64,000 nt of DNA from Stromatinia cepivora (taxonomy: Eukaryota > Ascomycota > Leotiomycetes > Helotiales > Sclerotiniaceae), in NCBI GenBank assembly GCA_014898415.1, contig RCTD01000015.1:62001-126000 (forward strand), read 5' to 3'. The position numbers were made by a program, and so were the translations under genes. Shown here piece after piece: positions 1-11,368 of the stretch. Numbering within the stretch: position 1 is the first letter of the stretch; every line of letters starts with the position of its first letter. The notes beneath the pieces are model-generated. The model was given only the letters and a program-made list of their open reading frames with translations, ran no database searches and was not told the origin of the DNA.

Positions 1-450
1 GCTAGCACCAGAAACCACACGAAGACCCTTCCCTTGGATGATACCCGCCGAGCCCTCACCGATCAAAGTCTTGTGGGAAGTGACTGTGATACCGAGGATA
101 CCAGCGTTGTCGTAATTGACGGTTGCAGGTGGATTTTTCCCACACCATCCATTCGCGTTAATGGCGAGTTGGCAGTTTGCTGCAGTTCCCCATGGAGCAC
201 ATCCAGTTGCTTTTGTGGTACCCCCAGTTCCTCTGAAGTTGAAGGTCTTGTTGAGGACGATGACACGAGGGGAGGAATCTCCTAAGTAGGAAACGAGTTC
301 AGCTCTGGTGTTTGGGTAGACTGGAGTAGCTGATCCACCACCAGTAACACCCTTTGCGAACCCCTCGGCAGCTCCATGAACTGCAGCGGCGGCAGAGACA
401 GTTTGTGCGCATGCAGCAAGCACAGCGCTAAATAGAGTGAACGACTTCAT
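1..450 (-). CDS. Pectin lyase, N-terminal part (PL1 family), cut by window edge
   Basis: Secreted endo-acting lyase that cleaves methyl-esterified pectin of plant cell walls by beta-elimination. The reverse strand is open for 150 codons from the ATG at 448-450 to the window edge with no stop. The first ~20 residues ([20 protein letters not shown]) look like a signal peptide. What follows has the hallmark fungal pectin-lyase order: [19 protein letters not shown], an ELVSYLGD segment, [16 protein letters not shown], and then [19 protein letters not shown] with a downstream KGLRVVSG. These correspond to the first turns of the parallel beta-helix. The catalytic region lies beyond the edge. Pectin lyases are about 380 residues, so roughly 40% is present. 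The family is known from PelA-type enzymes. Lyase rather than pectate lyase is inferred from the GCAPWGT region and the absence of the pectate-lyase N-terminus. Confidence 0.92.
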   Translation of the reverse strand, partial: MKSFTLFSAVLAACAQTVSAAAAVHGAAEGFAKGVTGGGSATPVYPNTRAELVSYLGDSSPRVIVLNKTFNFRGTGGTTKATGCAPWGTAANCQLAINANGWCGKNPPATVNYDNAGILGITVTSHKTLIGEGSAGIIQGKGLRVVSGAS

Positions 451-2346
451 AGTGAAGTCAAAGAATTTGTAATATGTATTGAGAAGTGAAGAGAGATGGT
501 TGGAATGAAGGAAAAGCAAACTTAAGACAGAACTTGCATGCTGTTTAAATAATTTTTGGCAAATTACCATTCAATATGCTAACAATTGTTATTTGGCTCC
601 CTAAATTAGAAAATATAGTAGGCCAAGAAGTTACGGTGGGAATTTGATGGACCTAAAAGGATTCGATTATACCGGCCTTCACTAAGGTAAACTACGTTAA
701 AAAGATCCCGAAGTATCCACCAGTTCTTGAAAAGTTGGAATGAAAGAACTTCTTTCTTAGCTACTTCTTTGAGCGGTGGGATTGTTACACAATCCATTAT
801 CCATGGACAAACAAGGTATGGGTGCAGTTTAGAATCTTCAAATTAACTATGAAATGGTTGTTGCCGCCTCTTACTTGAAAGCTCAAATAAGATTACTCGT
901 GCGGCCAGAAAGCATGACACACTTCATTGTTAAGTATATGTATCGAACTAGATTGAGAAAAAGAAAGCAATCTTGGTGGACGTTTTCTAACTTACCTAAC
1001 CTTATGCAGATGTTCAACGAGGGTTAGGCACAAGACTAGTCAATTCATTGTATAGAGAGGTCTTTACCTCTATATTTCCCATTTCCGAGGTGGGGGAACT
1101 ATATCTGCCTTTGCATTAGCATATGCTTCCTGCAATTGCAAGGGCCTCCTCAAGCTTTTGGCAAATAATCCTATACGAAAAGATCCAAAGAACATCCTTA
1201 AAATTTGGAAAATATATTGATATCGATGAATTGGGATGCAATCTCCATTTTCTATCCCTGATCCCACGCGCTATCAATCATCTTAATTGAGGTGGGTTCT
1301 CTTGATCTAAAATAGGAATCTCATGCTCAACTAGCGACGACACCGTGGGGACACAATCTTCTCGATAGGACTGTGGATTTTACCATGTCGCGAATGTTTT
1401 CGAGAAATATAGTACCAGGAAAACTTCGCAAGTACCATACGGATAATTGCCGGTAGCAATAGACACAGTCATTAGACGTAATCCTCTGGGTAGCAAGAAA
1501 TTTAGCAATACTTTTATCCGACGTCCACATTGCTAAAGTTCTGGGCAGCGGGAAAGGGAAATAACAATAGCTAAAATATGTTTTTCTTTTTCTTGTCGTA
1601 TGTACTTGAGTAGGGCCCCTTGGCCCGTTTCAAGTTACAATCACATAAAGTTTTGCGGATGTGGTTAACCAGTGATATCTTCGACTCCTTATCCACTACA
1701 GTCCCGAGAAGCCGATCCATGAACTGATTTTCACTGGGACTTTAATTTTATTGAATACAAGTTGTACCTCTAACTAATAGTCAAGTACTATGCTGTGGAC
1801 ACACTGACAATCCAATTTTTTTTCTCCTGTGATTGATTACATTTATCAGATATATGTACCATATATTATTGTTGAAATCTAATTGTTTAGAAATTGGGTC
1901 TGTCAAGTTCGGGCGGTAGATGAGTCTTGCGAAGAGTGGGTTATACCAAATAGTGCCTTAGGAGACGGGCCAGTTAGTCATATGATTGATTTAGAAAGTA
2001 TACAAACTTGGAAAACTCTCTGCACACATACCGCCTGGTTGCTTTAGCATCGGATTTTTATACTTTCTGACAGCACGACTCATGAGTAGGACTACAATAG
2101 CTATAGCTAATCTCGCAGATGGGTAACTATGTGAAATAGGTACTAATATACCTCCCTCATTTATAATAGTACAGGATAATAAACAAACTCCCCTCAGAAG
2201 ATATTCATCAGGGACGTTTAGCGACTCAGATACATCGAATGAAATAGCTGGTGGAACTATATACAGTACTATATATTTGGGTCAATGTATAAGAACTATA
2301 GAAATTCTTCTTGGATAAAAGATCAGATTAGGATGTATAAATAACG
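451..2346. other. Gene-free stretch upstream of pectin lyase
   Basis: This holds the pectin-lyase promoter side and then about 1.5 kb with only short stop-bounded frames (at most ~67 codons) and no recognisable domain. Base composition is ordinary at first and becomes AT-richer toward 2300. It ends at the TAA target site of the nested transposon block. Confidence 0.6.
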
Positions 2347-2770
2347 TAAAGACTGTTTCGGTAATCACAATTTATTGTTTTCTATCAAATATTCTGTTCT
2401 CTTTTTGTATAATGGATTCTGTTCTTTCAAGAATTCTTCAAAATATTAATAGATCTTAATTTGTTTTGTATATCCTTTGATAATATAATTTGTTATAAAA
2501 TTTATCGAATTTATCAAATTTGAAAAGGAAATGAAATACATAAATAGTATATAGATTATTAAATGATAAAATATAAAAATTCAAATTCATTGTTATTATT
2601 TGAATAATTGATCAAATGAAAATGAAAATAGTTTCAATTTAGAATTATATATTTTTAGAATTTTATTTTATTTTTGAATTTTTTATATTTTATAATTTCA
2701 AAATATATTTATTAATATTATTAATATTTTAAGCTTTAAAGTTTATAATAATTTACAAAAAGAATAGATT

Positions 2771-3052
2771 TGTCACGAATCGTGAACCACAGAAGGCTAA
2801 CCACGTGATACCTTTTATCTTCTATATCAATTAATGAGCTGATCGTCTATGTATATACATTACGATTCATATGATTTAATATAGTAGAATGATAACTTTA
2901 ATAATATATATATATAGTTTTGTAGTTCATGAATGGGTATTTGTGTATATATATCTAGTTGTTCTTTATAAGCTATAGTTCTTCAATTGTAGATTCTAAG
3001 GAATATAATTGATTTTGTTTATTTAGCTTTATTATAACTTTTGTACATTATA
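2771..3052 (+). repeat. Gypsy element 5' LTR
   Basis: This 282-bp repeat begins TGTCACGAATCG and aligns without length change to 15023-15304. Differences are almost all C/T or G/A transitions. Its end (GTACATTATA) corresponds to GTGCGTCACA in the 3' copy. The target duplication AGATT lies immediately before it. Confidence 0.93.
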
Positions 3053-5879
3053 TTATTTACAATTCATTTATAAGTGTCCGACTATTTGGTGGTTTCTCAA
3101 ATAATACTTTATTTTAATAATATCTTTTTAGATGAACTTTTATAAACGTTATATTCAAAGAAAGAAGATCTATTCCGATTTAATCAACAAAGATATAAAT
3201 ATCTTTAGAAGTGTATTATCATTTTTATAATGCAATGAATTCCTTTTTCTGTATAATCCGAATCTTTGAAAACATATTCTAAAGAATCCTTTCCTTCTCC
3301 TTAATTATTTCAATAATCTTTCGAAGAAAATATGAATATAGGATTGAATAATGTTATTATTGAAAGAAAGAAGATTAATAAAAAGAAGATTCCAGTATAT
3401 GAAATCGATACTTCTAATGGTTCAATTATTTCTTCCGAATTACTATTACAATTACAAGATCTTTATACAATAATTATAAATTTGAAAAAGGAGAATCGAT
3501 AATTGAAAACTATAATGACAACGAGCTTTGCAATAATGCAATCTTTTTCTGAATCTCAAATGATATTTATATAGGTATCCAGATCAATAATAGTATCTGG
3601 GACTCTTTTTATTCCCTCAATTGAAATCCAAGAATCTTCATCCAAACAAACCTGAAGATCCCGAAATCAAAGGAAGAAAATTTTGATCAAACGATTTGAT
3701 CATTCGGGGTCCTTCGATAAATCTTCTTTCTTTTTAGGAAATGATAATCTATTTAATAATCAAGAATCCCTTTATTCAAGAAACCGATTTAATTAATTAA
3801 AATCGCATTTCTGTATCAATTACAACTTATAGCAAGATATATATATATCAAAACCTATAAATCTTATTATTAAACTTAACGATAATATTGAATCTAAAAT
3901 TAATTTGTAGTAATTATTGATTATAGAACAATTCGAATTGTATATTATATTATTTAAGAATAAAATACAATACTATATATATATAATCGATCAAACCGAA
4001 TTGGAAGTATAAGTATATTGTTATACTCTTTATATATAAATACCCTGATTTATAATATTCGAATTAATCGAACAATTCATAATGATTTATTAGAATCTAA
4101 TCGAAATCGATGATGCTTATTTTCAATACGAAATATAAATTATACTTAATATAATTCGATATAACAACTTCCTAGAATAATATAAAAAATTCAGATTATT
4201 TATTATCCAAATAGAAATTATCAATGATAAAATCCTATTCAAGAATCTCGAACAAAAGATTTTCGATTTTCTTTTGCAAACAATAGTAATATCTATCAAG
4301 GATTATAAAATTATAAAAGAACTTGTGAATATATTCATTAAAGTAAATCAAAATAAAATTTCATTATAAAAACGAAATCGATATTATATTGAACAAAAAG
4401 TTTTTGTAATTATTTACAAATCAACAATTACTACGAACCCCTTACAATCCTTTCAAAACTTTAATAACTTCAATTTTGGAATCTCTATATTTCTGAAATC
4501 GTTTTTATCCTAGAATACCCTTTCTAGATATATCAGCCCTATTATATTCAATAATTATTCGAACTTCAAATACTTATCGCTCTCTTTCTCTTTTGAAATA
4601 GTATATATATCAACGCTTTGTATTGATAATCTTAATAAAATCGAGATAGTATAAAAAGAAGCAAAAGAATTCGAAGAATATCGGGATACCGAAGAAGATT
4701 TCAATCTAGAAGCTATAATTGAAGTTATATAGAATACTTATTTAGAAAAAGAAAAGTATTTAAAATCAAACATTTAGATTCTGTTTCTATTCTAAGTATT
4801 ATATAGGATATAAGATTTCTTAATCTAATTAAGTTTATAAAAGGAGAAGTATTCATCCTTTTTTGTAATTTTTCGAAAAATGATTATATTTATCGATCAA
4901 GAGTATTTATTGATTTTGAAGTAAATAGATTCGTTTTTATTAATATTATATTCCTTATTTGTTTATTTCCTATATTTAAACCAAGAATTATATTATTTGA
5001 AATTTCAATTGAAATTAAAAAATATAATAATATATAAAGTTATATTATTATTTATTTCATATTCTTTAATTTAATAATCGATAATTATGAATAATCTTTT
5101 ATCCTTTTTCTTATTATTGAATTAGGGAGTTATAATGTTATTTTAAATAGATTTTGGTTATCAAAAACTCGAACGAAATTCGATTGCTTTAATCGATGTT
5201 TCGAATAGTTTAAAAAAAGATCTTGTATTATCTTCTATTCGAATAATCTCCTTATTATTCAATCATTCCTTTGCAAATGAAAAATCAATCGATTAATCCA
5301 ACAAAATGCTGATCAACAAGATGATCAGTTTGAAGAATATTGGAATCGAAGAGATTTATAATTAAATAAATTAATTGTAATTGATGATATACAATAAGAA
5401 CCTTCAAATATTAATGCAATACAGATTCTTGTTGAAAAAGAAGAAATCCTGATTCCTTTCAAATTCAATCCACTTTTTTTTTAATTAATTATATCACTAT
5501 TATAGATCTACAAATGCCTTTTCTGTATATCGCCTGAAATCCTCGATCTATATATATTCAAATCCGATAAATTCCAATTAAAATGCAAAAGAGACGAACA
5601 AACTGAATTCTTTATTATTATTTTGAAAGAATTCGATAATATAATAGATTCTCAATAGAATAAACAATATACAGAAAAGAGAGTACTAATTGCTTTAATC
5701 GAATTCAAGAATACAAAAATTCGAAAGAAACTTGATCGAGTATTAATCGAAATCGATTCAGAATCTGAAATACTATTTAAATATCGATAATATTATCAAA
5801 TCTTTTCGAAGTATAAATCAAACATTTTATCTTCTAATCGATCTTATAATCATAAAATCATATTAGAAAACAAAGAAGA
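3053..5879 (+). pseudogene. Gypsy gag and 5' pol remnant
   Basis: AT-rich DNA with stops in all frames; no intact ORF remains. The last stretch (about 5810-5878) reads as IFSKYKSNILSSNRSYNHKI, then ILENKE. This matches the conserved segment (typically LPxHRPYDHKIxLE) that precedes reverse transcriptase in Ty3/Gypsy pol. Gag and protease are inferred from position only, since I cannot recognise a zinc knuckle or the protease active site. The reading is broken at 5879 by the Copia insertion and resumes at 11369. Confidence 0.75.
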
Positions 5880-6045
5880 TGTTGGAAATGAGGCCATCAT
5901 AGGATTAGAATTGAGGTCACGAGACCACAATGATGCACAGACCATATTTGGGGATAACCTCAATTCTATTCCTATTAGAATTATAGATCTTTAATTCAAT
6001 CTATATAATCAATAATACTATTATTTCCTATATCAAAAGTTAATA
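5880..6045 (+). repeat. Copia element 5' LTR
   Basis: This 166-bp repeat starts TGTTGGAAATGAG and ends AGTTAATA, and it pairs with 11198-11363. Its first half keeps more G and C than the 3' copy, while its second half has lost C. The pattern of differences is transitional. Confidence 0.93.
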
Positions 6046-9000
6046 AATTATGAGATCTGGTTGTATAATAATGATTAGAAAACAAAGCAAATCGAGAAAG
6101 GATTAATATAATTAATAAAAATGGAATAGAATAAAAATCAGAGTTTTTATATAATATTATTAAAGCAAAATTGAAATATAATAATATAATTTATAATTTA
6201 TAATATCATAGATCAGAATGGAAAGCAATTTGTATAATATCGATACAGAATTATAGTAAAGGCGAAGAACAAGTTCGTATAGCTACAAGAAAATATATTA
6301 CAATACAATTTTACGAATTTTTTTATTATTTTATTTTTATATTTCTTTATTATTTTGAATTTATTTGTTGTATATCTTTTTTTTTTAAGATTGTTTTAAA
6401 AATCTAAAGATTATTTTCAATATTTATCAAATAATAAAAAATCTTTATAATATCGGAATTAAACAATTCTTCGAAATTCGATCAAAACAATTATCAGTGA
6501 TGGTTCAGATAAATAAAGATACAATTGAAAGAGAAAGGATAGTTTTATACAATTGATCAAATATTAAATGAATATATATAGATTATAGGATCCAATATAA
6601 TATCTGCTTATAAGATCAATGGTCATATATATTACAATATCGAGTTGAAATCGGAATATTTAAAGGATGAAGCGAATATGTTATTATATATTTGTATAAT
6701 ATTTAATAATGATGATGAAATCTTTATCAATAAATATTCAATAATATATATATTTTGGAGATATTTTAAATCAAAATATACTAAAATCAATACAATTATA
6801 ATCAATATATATATGATAATGATTCAGAACTTCAAATTCCAATCCAATATCTATTCTGATATAATTATTATCGAAGTTTAGGATAAACTGAAAGAGTATA
6901 AAAGGAAATTAGAAGCTGTAAACGAAAGTTATTAATTAATATATTAAAATACTATTTTGTTTTTGATTTTAATATATAATCTTTCAATCGATTATCAAAA
7001 AGTAATAAATATATTGAATATCTAAATCAGTTTTAATATCGACAATAAGATCAAGTATTTATAAATTAAGGAATTTTGTTTTAAAAATAGATCAAAATTA
7101 GTACAAATTACAAAAGAATCTAAATACACTTTTCAATATTAAGAATCAGATTTCGAGATCCCAAATAATGTTTGCGATCTATATCAAAGGGAAAATCATT
7201 ATATACGAGACTGCCTATATTTAATACAAACCAGTAAACTCCTTTGTAATTATTTTCGTTATTAAAGGAAAAGGGGATCATCGAATCCGAAGAAGATTTA
7301 TTTCAATAAGAAAGATCAAATATACCTTGCTAACAATATCTCTAAATCAGATTTTGATATTGAGGATATGATAAAGGAAGATTGCAATTTGACAAAGGAA
7401 ATTATTAGTAAGGCTTTCTTTAGTAAATAGTATGCCGATATAGGCATTTCTTTATATATATCTGATCAATCTTCATTATTCAGATTAATAGAATCTATTG
7501 TTAAACAAAAAATAAAAATTGGTAGGGGAGTAATATATTGTTGTTATTGGGGTTTAATAGATATAATATACAAAAATAATTTTAAGATATTATTTTCAAA
7601 TATATTATATATATCAAGGCTAGAAGTAAACTTGCTGTTAGGAAAAAGGATCTACGAAATAAAATTGTAAAGGGAATTCAACTTTCATTATATATATTTC
7701 AAGAAGGACAATAAAAAAGTTATCTATATTAGAATACAAGATGAAATATATATAGTTTTATATATAATCAAAAGATATAAGGATATAGTTTTCTGTTCTA
7801 GTGTATACCAAAATGATTAGGAAAAAGGCTTTTCTTTAGAGATAATCGATGGTATCAAAGATATCGATAATGAATTAATATTCAAGGAGAAAGAGAGATA
7901 TTTATTATAATATCGAAGATTCAATCATCTAGGTTCAGATAAGATTAAGAATCTATATAAAGTATCCAATATAATTAAGCCGATAAAGGTTTCAATTGAA
8001 TTAGATATCTATAAAATGTATATACTCATCAAAATGATCAATCGTATTCCGAAGCAATTGAGTTTATATAAATCAAAGAGACTCGAATTTATATATTTCG
8101 ATATTGTAGGATTATTCCCAAAATCGATTTAAAGGAATTGTTATTTTATATTGATCATTGATAGTTATATAAAAGTAAATTAGATTATATTATTTAAATA
8201 AAAAGACAATACAATTCAAATATTGAAAACTTGGAAAAAGGAGATGGAATTAGTTATTGAAGAAAAGATCATTGTAATCAGGATTGATAATATATTGGAA
8301 CTTTTACAAACTATTTATGAATAATCATTAGGTATATAATTCGAAGTTATAATAATTGCTTCTTTATATCAAAACGGATCTATAGAATAGAATATAAGGA
8401 TTATAAAGATAAATATAAAAGCAATACTAAAAGAAACTGGATTACTATTAGAATTTTGAAACGAAATTGTAAAATATAATATTTATATCAGAAATCGCAT
8501 TAATATTGATTTTGATATAAACGGAATAGATTGATTCTTTACAGAAGCTTTTATAAGTATAATATTAGATATAGAAATATACAAAATCTGGAGGAACAAA
8601 TATTATATTTATATCAATCTTAAGATTATTCCGAAAGGGCAAAAATACAATAAGTTGCAGGACACTTCGAAAATTGGTGTATTTTTAGGATATTCAAAAG
8701 TTACGAATAAATATATCAAAATATATTCTTTAGAATTAAGTTATATATTTTAATCAAATAAAGTAATCATAAATGAATCTTATCGAAAAGGAGATTTAGA
8801 TTTTAAATTAAGAAATTGTGAATCAAATTTATAAGGAATAAAGAATATAAAGCCAGATCGAAAATTTTGTGGTAGATTAGTAACAAATAAAGCATTTTTT
8901 TTATCTTCAATATCAAATGCAATATTTATATTATCTTTGTTTTAAACGTTCTTTTCAATAAATATTATATCGAGTTCAGTGATTGTATTAAGCATTTTAA

Positions 9001-11165
9001 TTATCGAATTGAAATCAAATAAATTAGATATATCAATATTAATATATAATAAAGATGAAGATGATAATATTCAGAAAATAAATCAAAAATCTTTTTTTAA
9101 GGATATTTCAGATATCGAATTTATTATTTCAAAGGGTTTAATCTAAGAATCAACTTTTGCAAATCCTAAATCTGTATCAAAAATAAAATTTAAGATTATT
9201 TTAAATTTTGTTGATAAATTTATTTCAATAGGATCAAAAAGTGAAATAAATCTATAATTATCTGAAATCGAGTAAGAGGATGAAATAGATCTTGAAGACG
9301 AATCCCTAAAATATTTAATACAAAAACAGAAAAGAGATATGGAATAAGATTTTGAAGAAGAATGGAAAAGTAAGATTATAAGGGTATTGATTGTGATATT
9401 TATGTAAGCCAAAACTTAAGAAAGTATAGAATATATTATAATTACAATTCCAATTATTTATAAGATAGATCTTTATATCAAAGACAAAATTGTTTCAGAT
9501 TTTATAATTTCATTGATAAATATAAATAATACAGAAGGTATAATATATTTAATTGAAGAAATTCTAGGAATCAAAATACTAAGAATTTATAAGAAAGCAA
9601 TATCGAATCGAGAATATTCTAAAAAATGGAAGGAAACTATTCAAAAGGAAATTATATTTTTGGTTCAAAATAATATTTAAAAAGAATATATACTCCCTAA
9701 AAGAAATAATCTGATTTCAATGAAATAAGTATTTATAATTAAGATTAAGGATAATAAAATAGAACAATTCAAAGTAAAATTAGTAATTCAAAGATTCAAT
9801 TAAATATTAGGAAAGGATTATAACAAAATGTTTATATCAATAATGAAGCTAAATATATTTAAATTATTCCTAATTATTGTTGTAAAGGAAAATTTGGAAT
9901 ATTTATATTTCGATATCAAAAACGCCTTTATCGAATCGTATTTGAAGGAAGAGATCTATTTCAAACTATTTCAAGATATTAAAGTCAAAAAGGGATATAT
10001 ATTACAAACTCTATAAAGTCTATATGATTTGAAGTAAACTGAAAAGGATTAAAGTTTATTATTAAAAAAAGAACTTTTAGATATAGGTTTTATATAAAAT
10101 TTGATAGACTTATATCTATATATATTTAAAGATTGTGATATAATATTATTAATATATATCGATAATATTGTTATTATATTATGTATATCATTATAAATCA
10201 TTTGGTTCGATGAAAAGCTATCGATTTGTTTTAATATCAAGAATTTAAAAGAGATTAATAAGATCCTAAATATTAGAATCATTTGTAATAAAAAAATATA
10301 TATATTAATTATAAATCAAAAAGAATATCTTGATACTATATTAATCAAATATAATATTATATATAGATAATATCAAGCCAAGAAACTATTAATAATAGAT
10401 TATATCCATTTCCGGCCAACAACCGATAATAATGAACTAGTAGATATAAATGAATATCAATAATGAATAGGAAGTATAATTCATTTAATAATATATATTC
10501 GATTAGATATAACGTTTTTAATTAGAAGACTTTTACAATTTATAATAAAACCAACAAAACATTATATTATAGCTTTGAAGAATCTGATGCGATATCTATA
10601 ATCAATAATCAAACAGAAGCTATAATTCGGGTCAAAGGGAATACAATCTGATATTTATAAAGAATATAATATACTTAACAATATAATAAAGGTATATACA
10701 AATGCAGATTGGACTAATAACAAATATAATCGGAAAAATGTTTCAGAAAAAGTTGTAATATTTTACGAAAACCCTATATTATGGGTTAATAAGAAATAAA
10801 TGTTTGTAATTACCTCTAATACGGAATCAGAATATATTGTAATAGCAATATTCATTAAACAAAAAAGATGAATTATATAAATGCTTAAAGATCTATTTAG
10901 ATCAAGTTATATTGAAAAAAACAGAGATATAATTCAAATGTTTAATAATAATCAAGATACTTTAGTTTTAATCAAGAATCTATATTTATATAAACAATTC
11001 AAATATATAGATATCAGTTATCATTTTATCAGGGATTTGATAGAAAAGGAGAAAATCGTTACTAATTATATCAATATATATAATATAGTTATTGATAAAA
11101 TAACAAAGCTTTATACAAAGATTGTTTTCGAAAGATTCAAGAAAATATTGGGATTAGTAGTTTAA
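6046..11165 (+). pseudogene. Copia gag-pol remnant
   Basis: Recognisable pieces in order: a GAG-pre-integrase-like segment (RRFNHLGSDKIKNLYKVS, about 7910-7965); the start of the integrase core (RLEFIYFDIVG, about 8080-8115, cf. LELIHSDVxGP); reverse transcriptase (IKNAFIESYLKEEIYFKLFQ near 9915-9975, the Copia DVKtAFLnGxLxEeIYM motif); and RNase H (about 10680-11160), which ends YIDISYHFIRDLIEKEKI, then DKITKLYTKIVFERFK. These correspond to the Copia KHIDIRYHFIRE and DxLTKxL motifs. Stops interrupt every segment. Only the RNase H piece (10881-11165) and an RT piece (9828-10016) remain as short open frames. Confidence 0.88.
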
Positions 11166-11197
11166 AAGGATCAAATAGGATATCCTCAATAAAGGAG

Positions 11198-11363
11198 TAT
11201 TGGAAATGAGATTATCATAGAATTAGAATTAAGATTACAAGACTATAATGATGCACAAACCATATTTAGGGATAACCTCAATTCTACTCCTATTAGAATT
11301 ATAAATCCTTAGTTCAACCTATATAGTCAACAATACTACTACTTCCTACACCAAAAGTTAACA
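11198..11363 (+). repeat. Copia element 3' LTR
   Basis: 166 bp, starting TATTGGAAATGAG (RIP-type change from TGTTGG) and ending AAAAGTTAACA. It is followed at once by the second GAAGA copy. Confidence 0.93.
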
Positions 11364-11368
11364 GAAGA

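Larger units (their letters stand above)
5880..11363 (+). mobile_element. Ty1/Copia LTR retrotransposon nested in Gypsy pol, RIP-degraded
   Basis: 5,484 bp, flanked by the 5-bp duplication GAAGA (5875-5879 and 11364-11368) and bounded by two direct repeats of exactly 166 bp. Domain order is gag, GAG-pre-integrase, integrase, reverse transcriptase, RNase H. Integrase before RT defines Ty1/Copia. A purine run (AAAGGAG, 11191-11197) directly precedes the 3' LTR as the likely polypurine tract. It has the same orientation as the host Gypsy element. All frames are interrupted by stops. Confidence 0.93.

Noticed and set aside
606..1530. Three reverse-strand frames of 63-67 codons upstream of pectin lyase
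   Set aside because: No domain, no coherent splicing, lengths expected by chance.
6645..6881. 78-codon frame inside the Copia element
   Set aside because: Low-complexity Ile/Asn/Tyr translation of AT-rich mutated DNA; no retroelement motif.
9143..9412. 89-codon reverse frame in Copia
   Set aside because: Antisense to the degraded pol region and compositionally driven.
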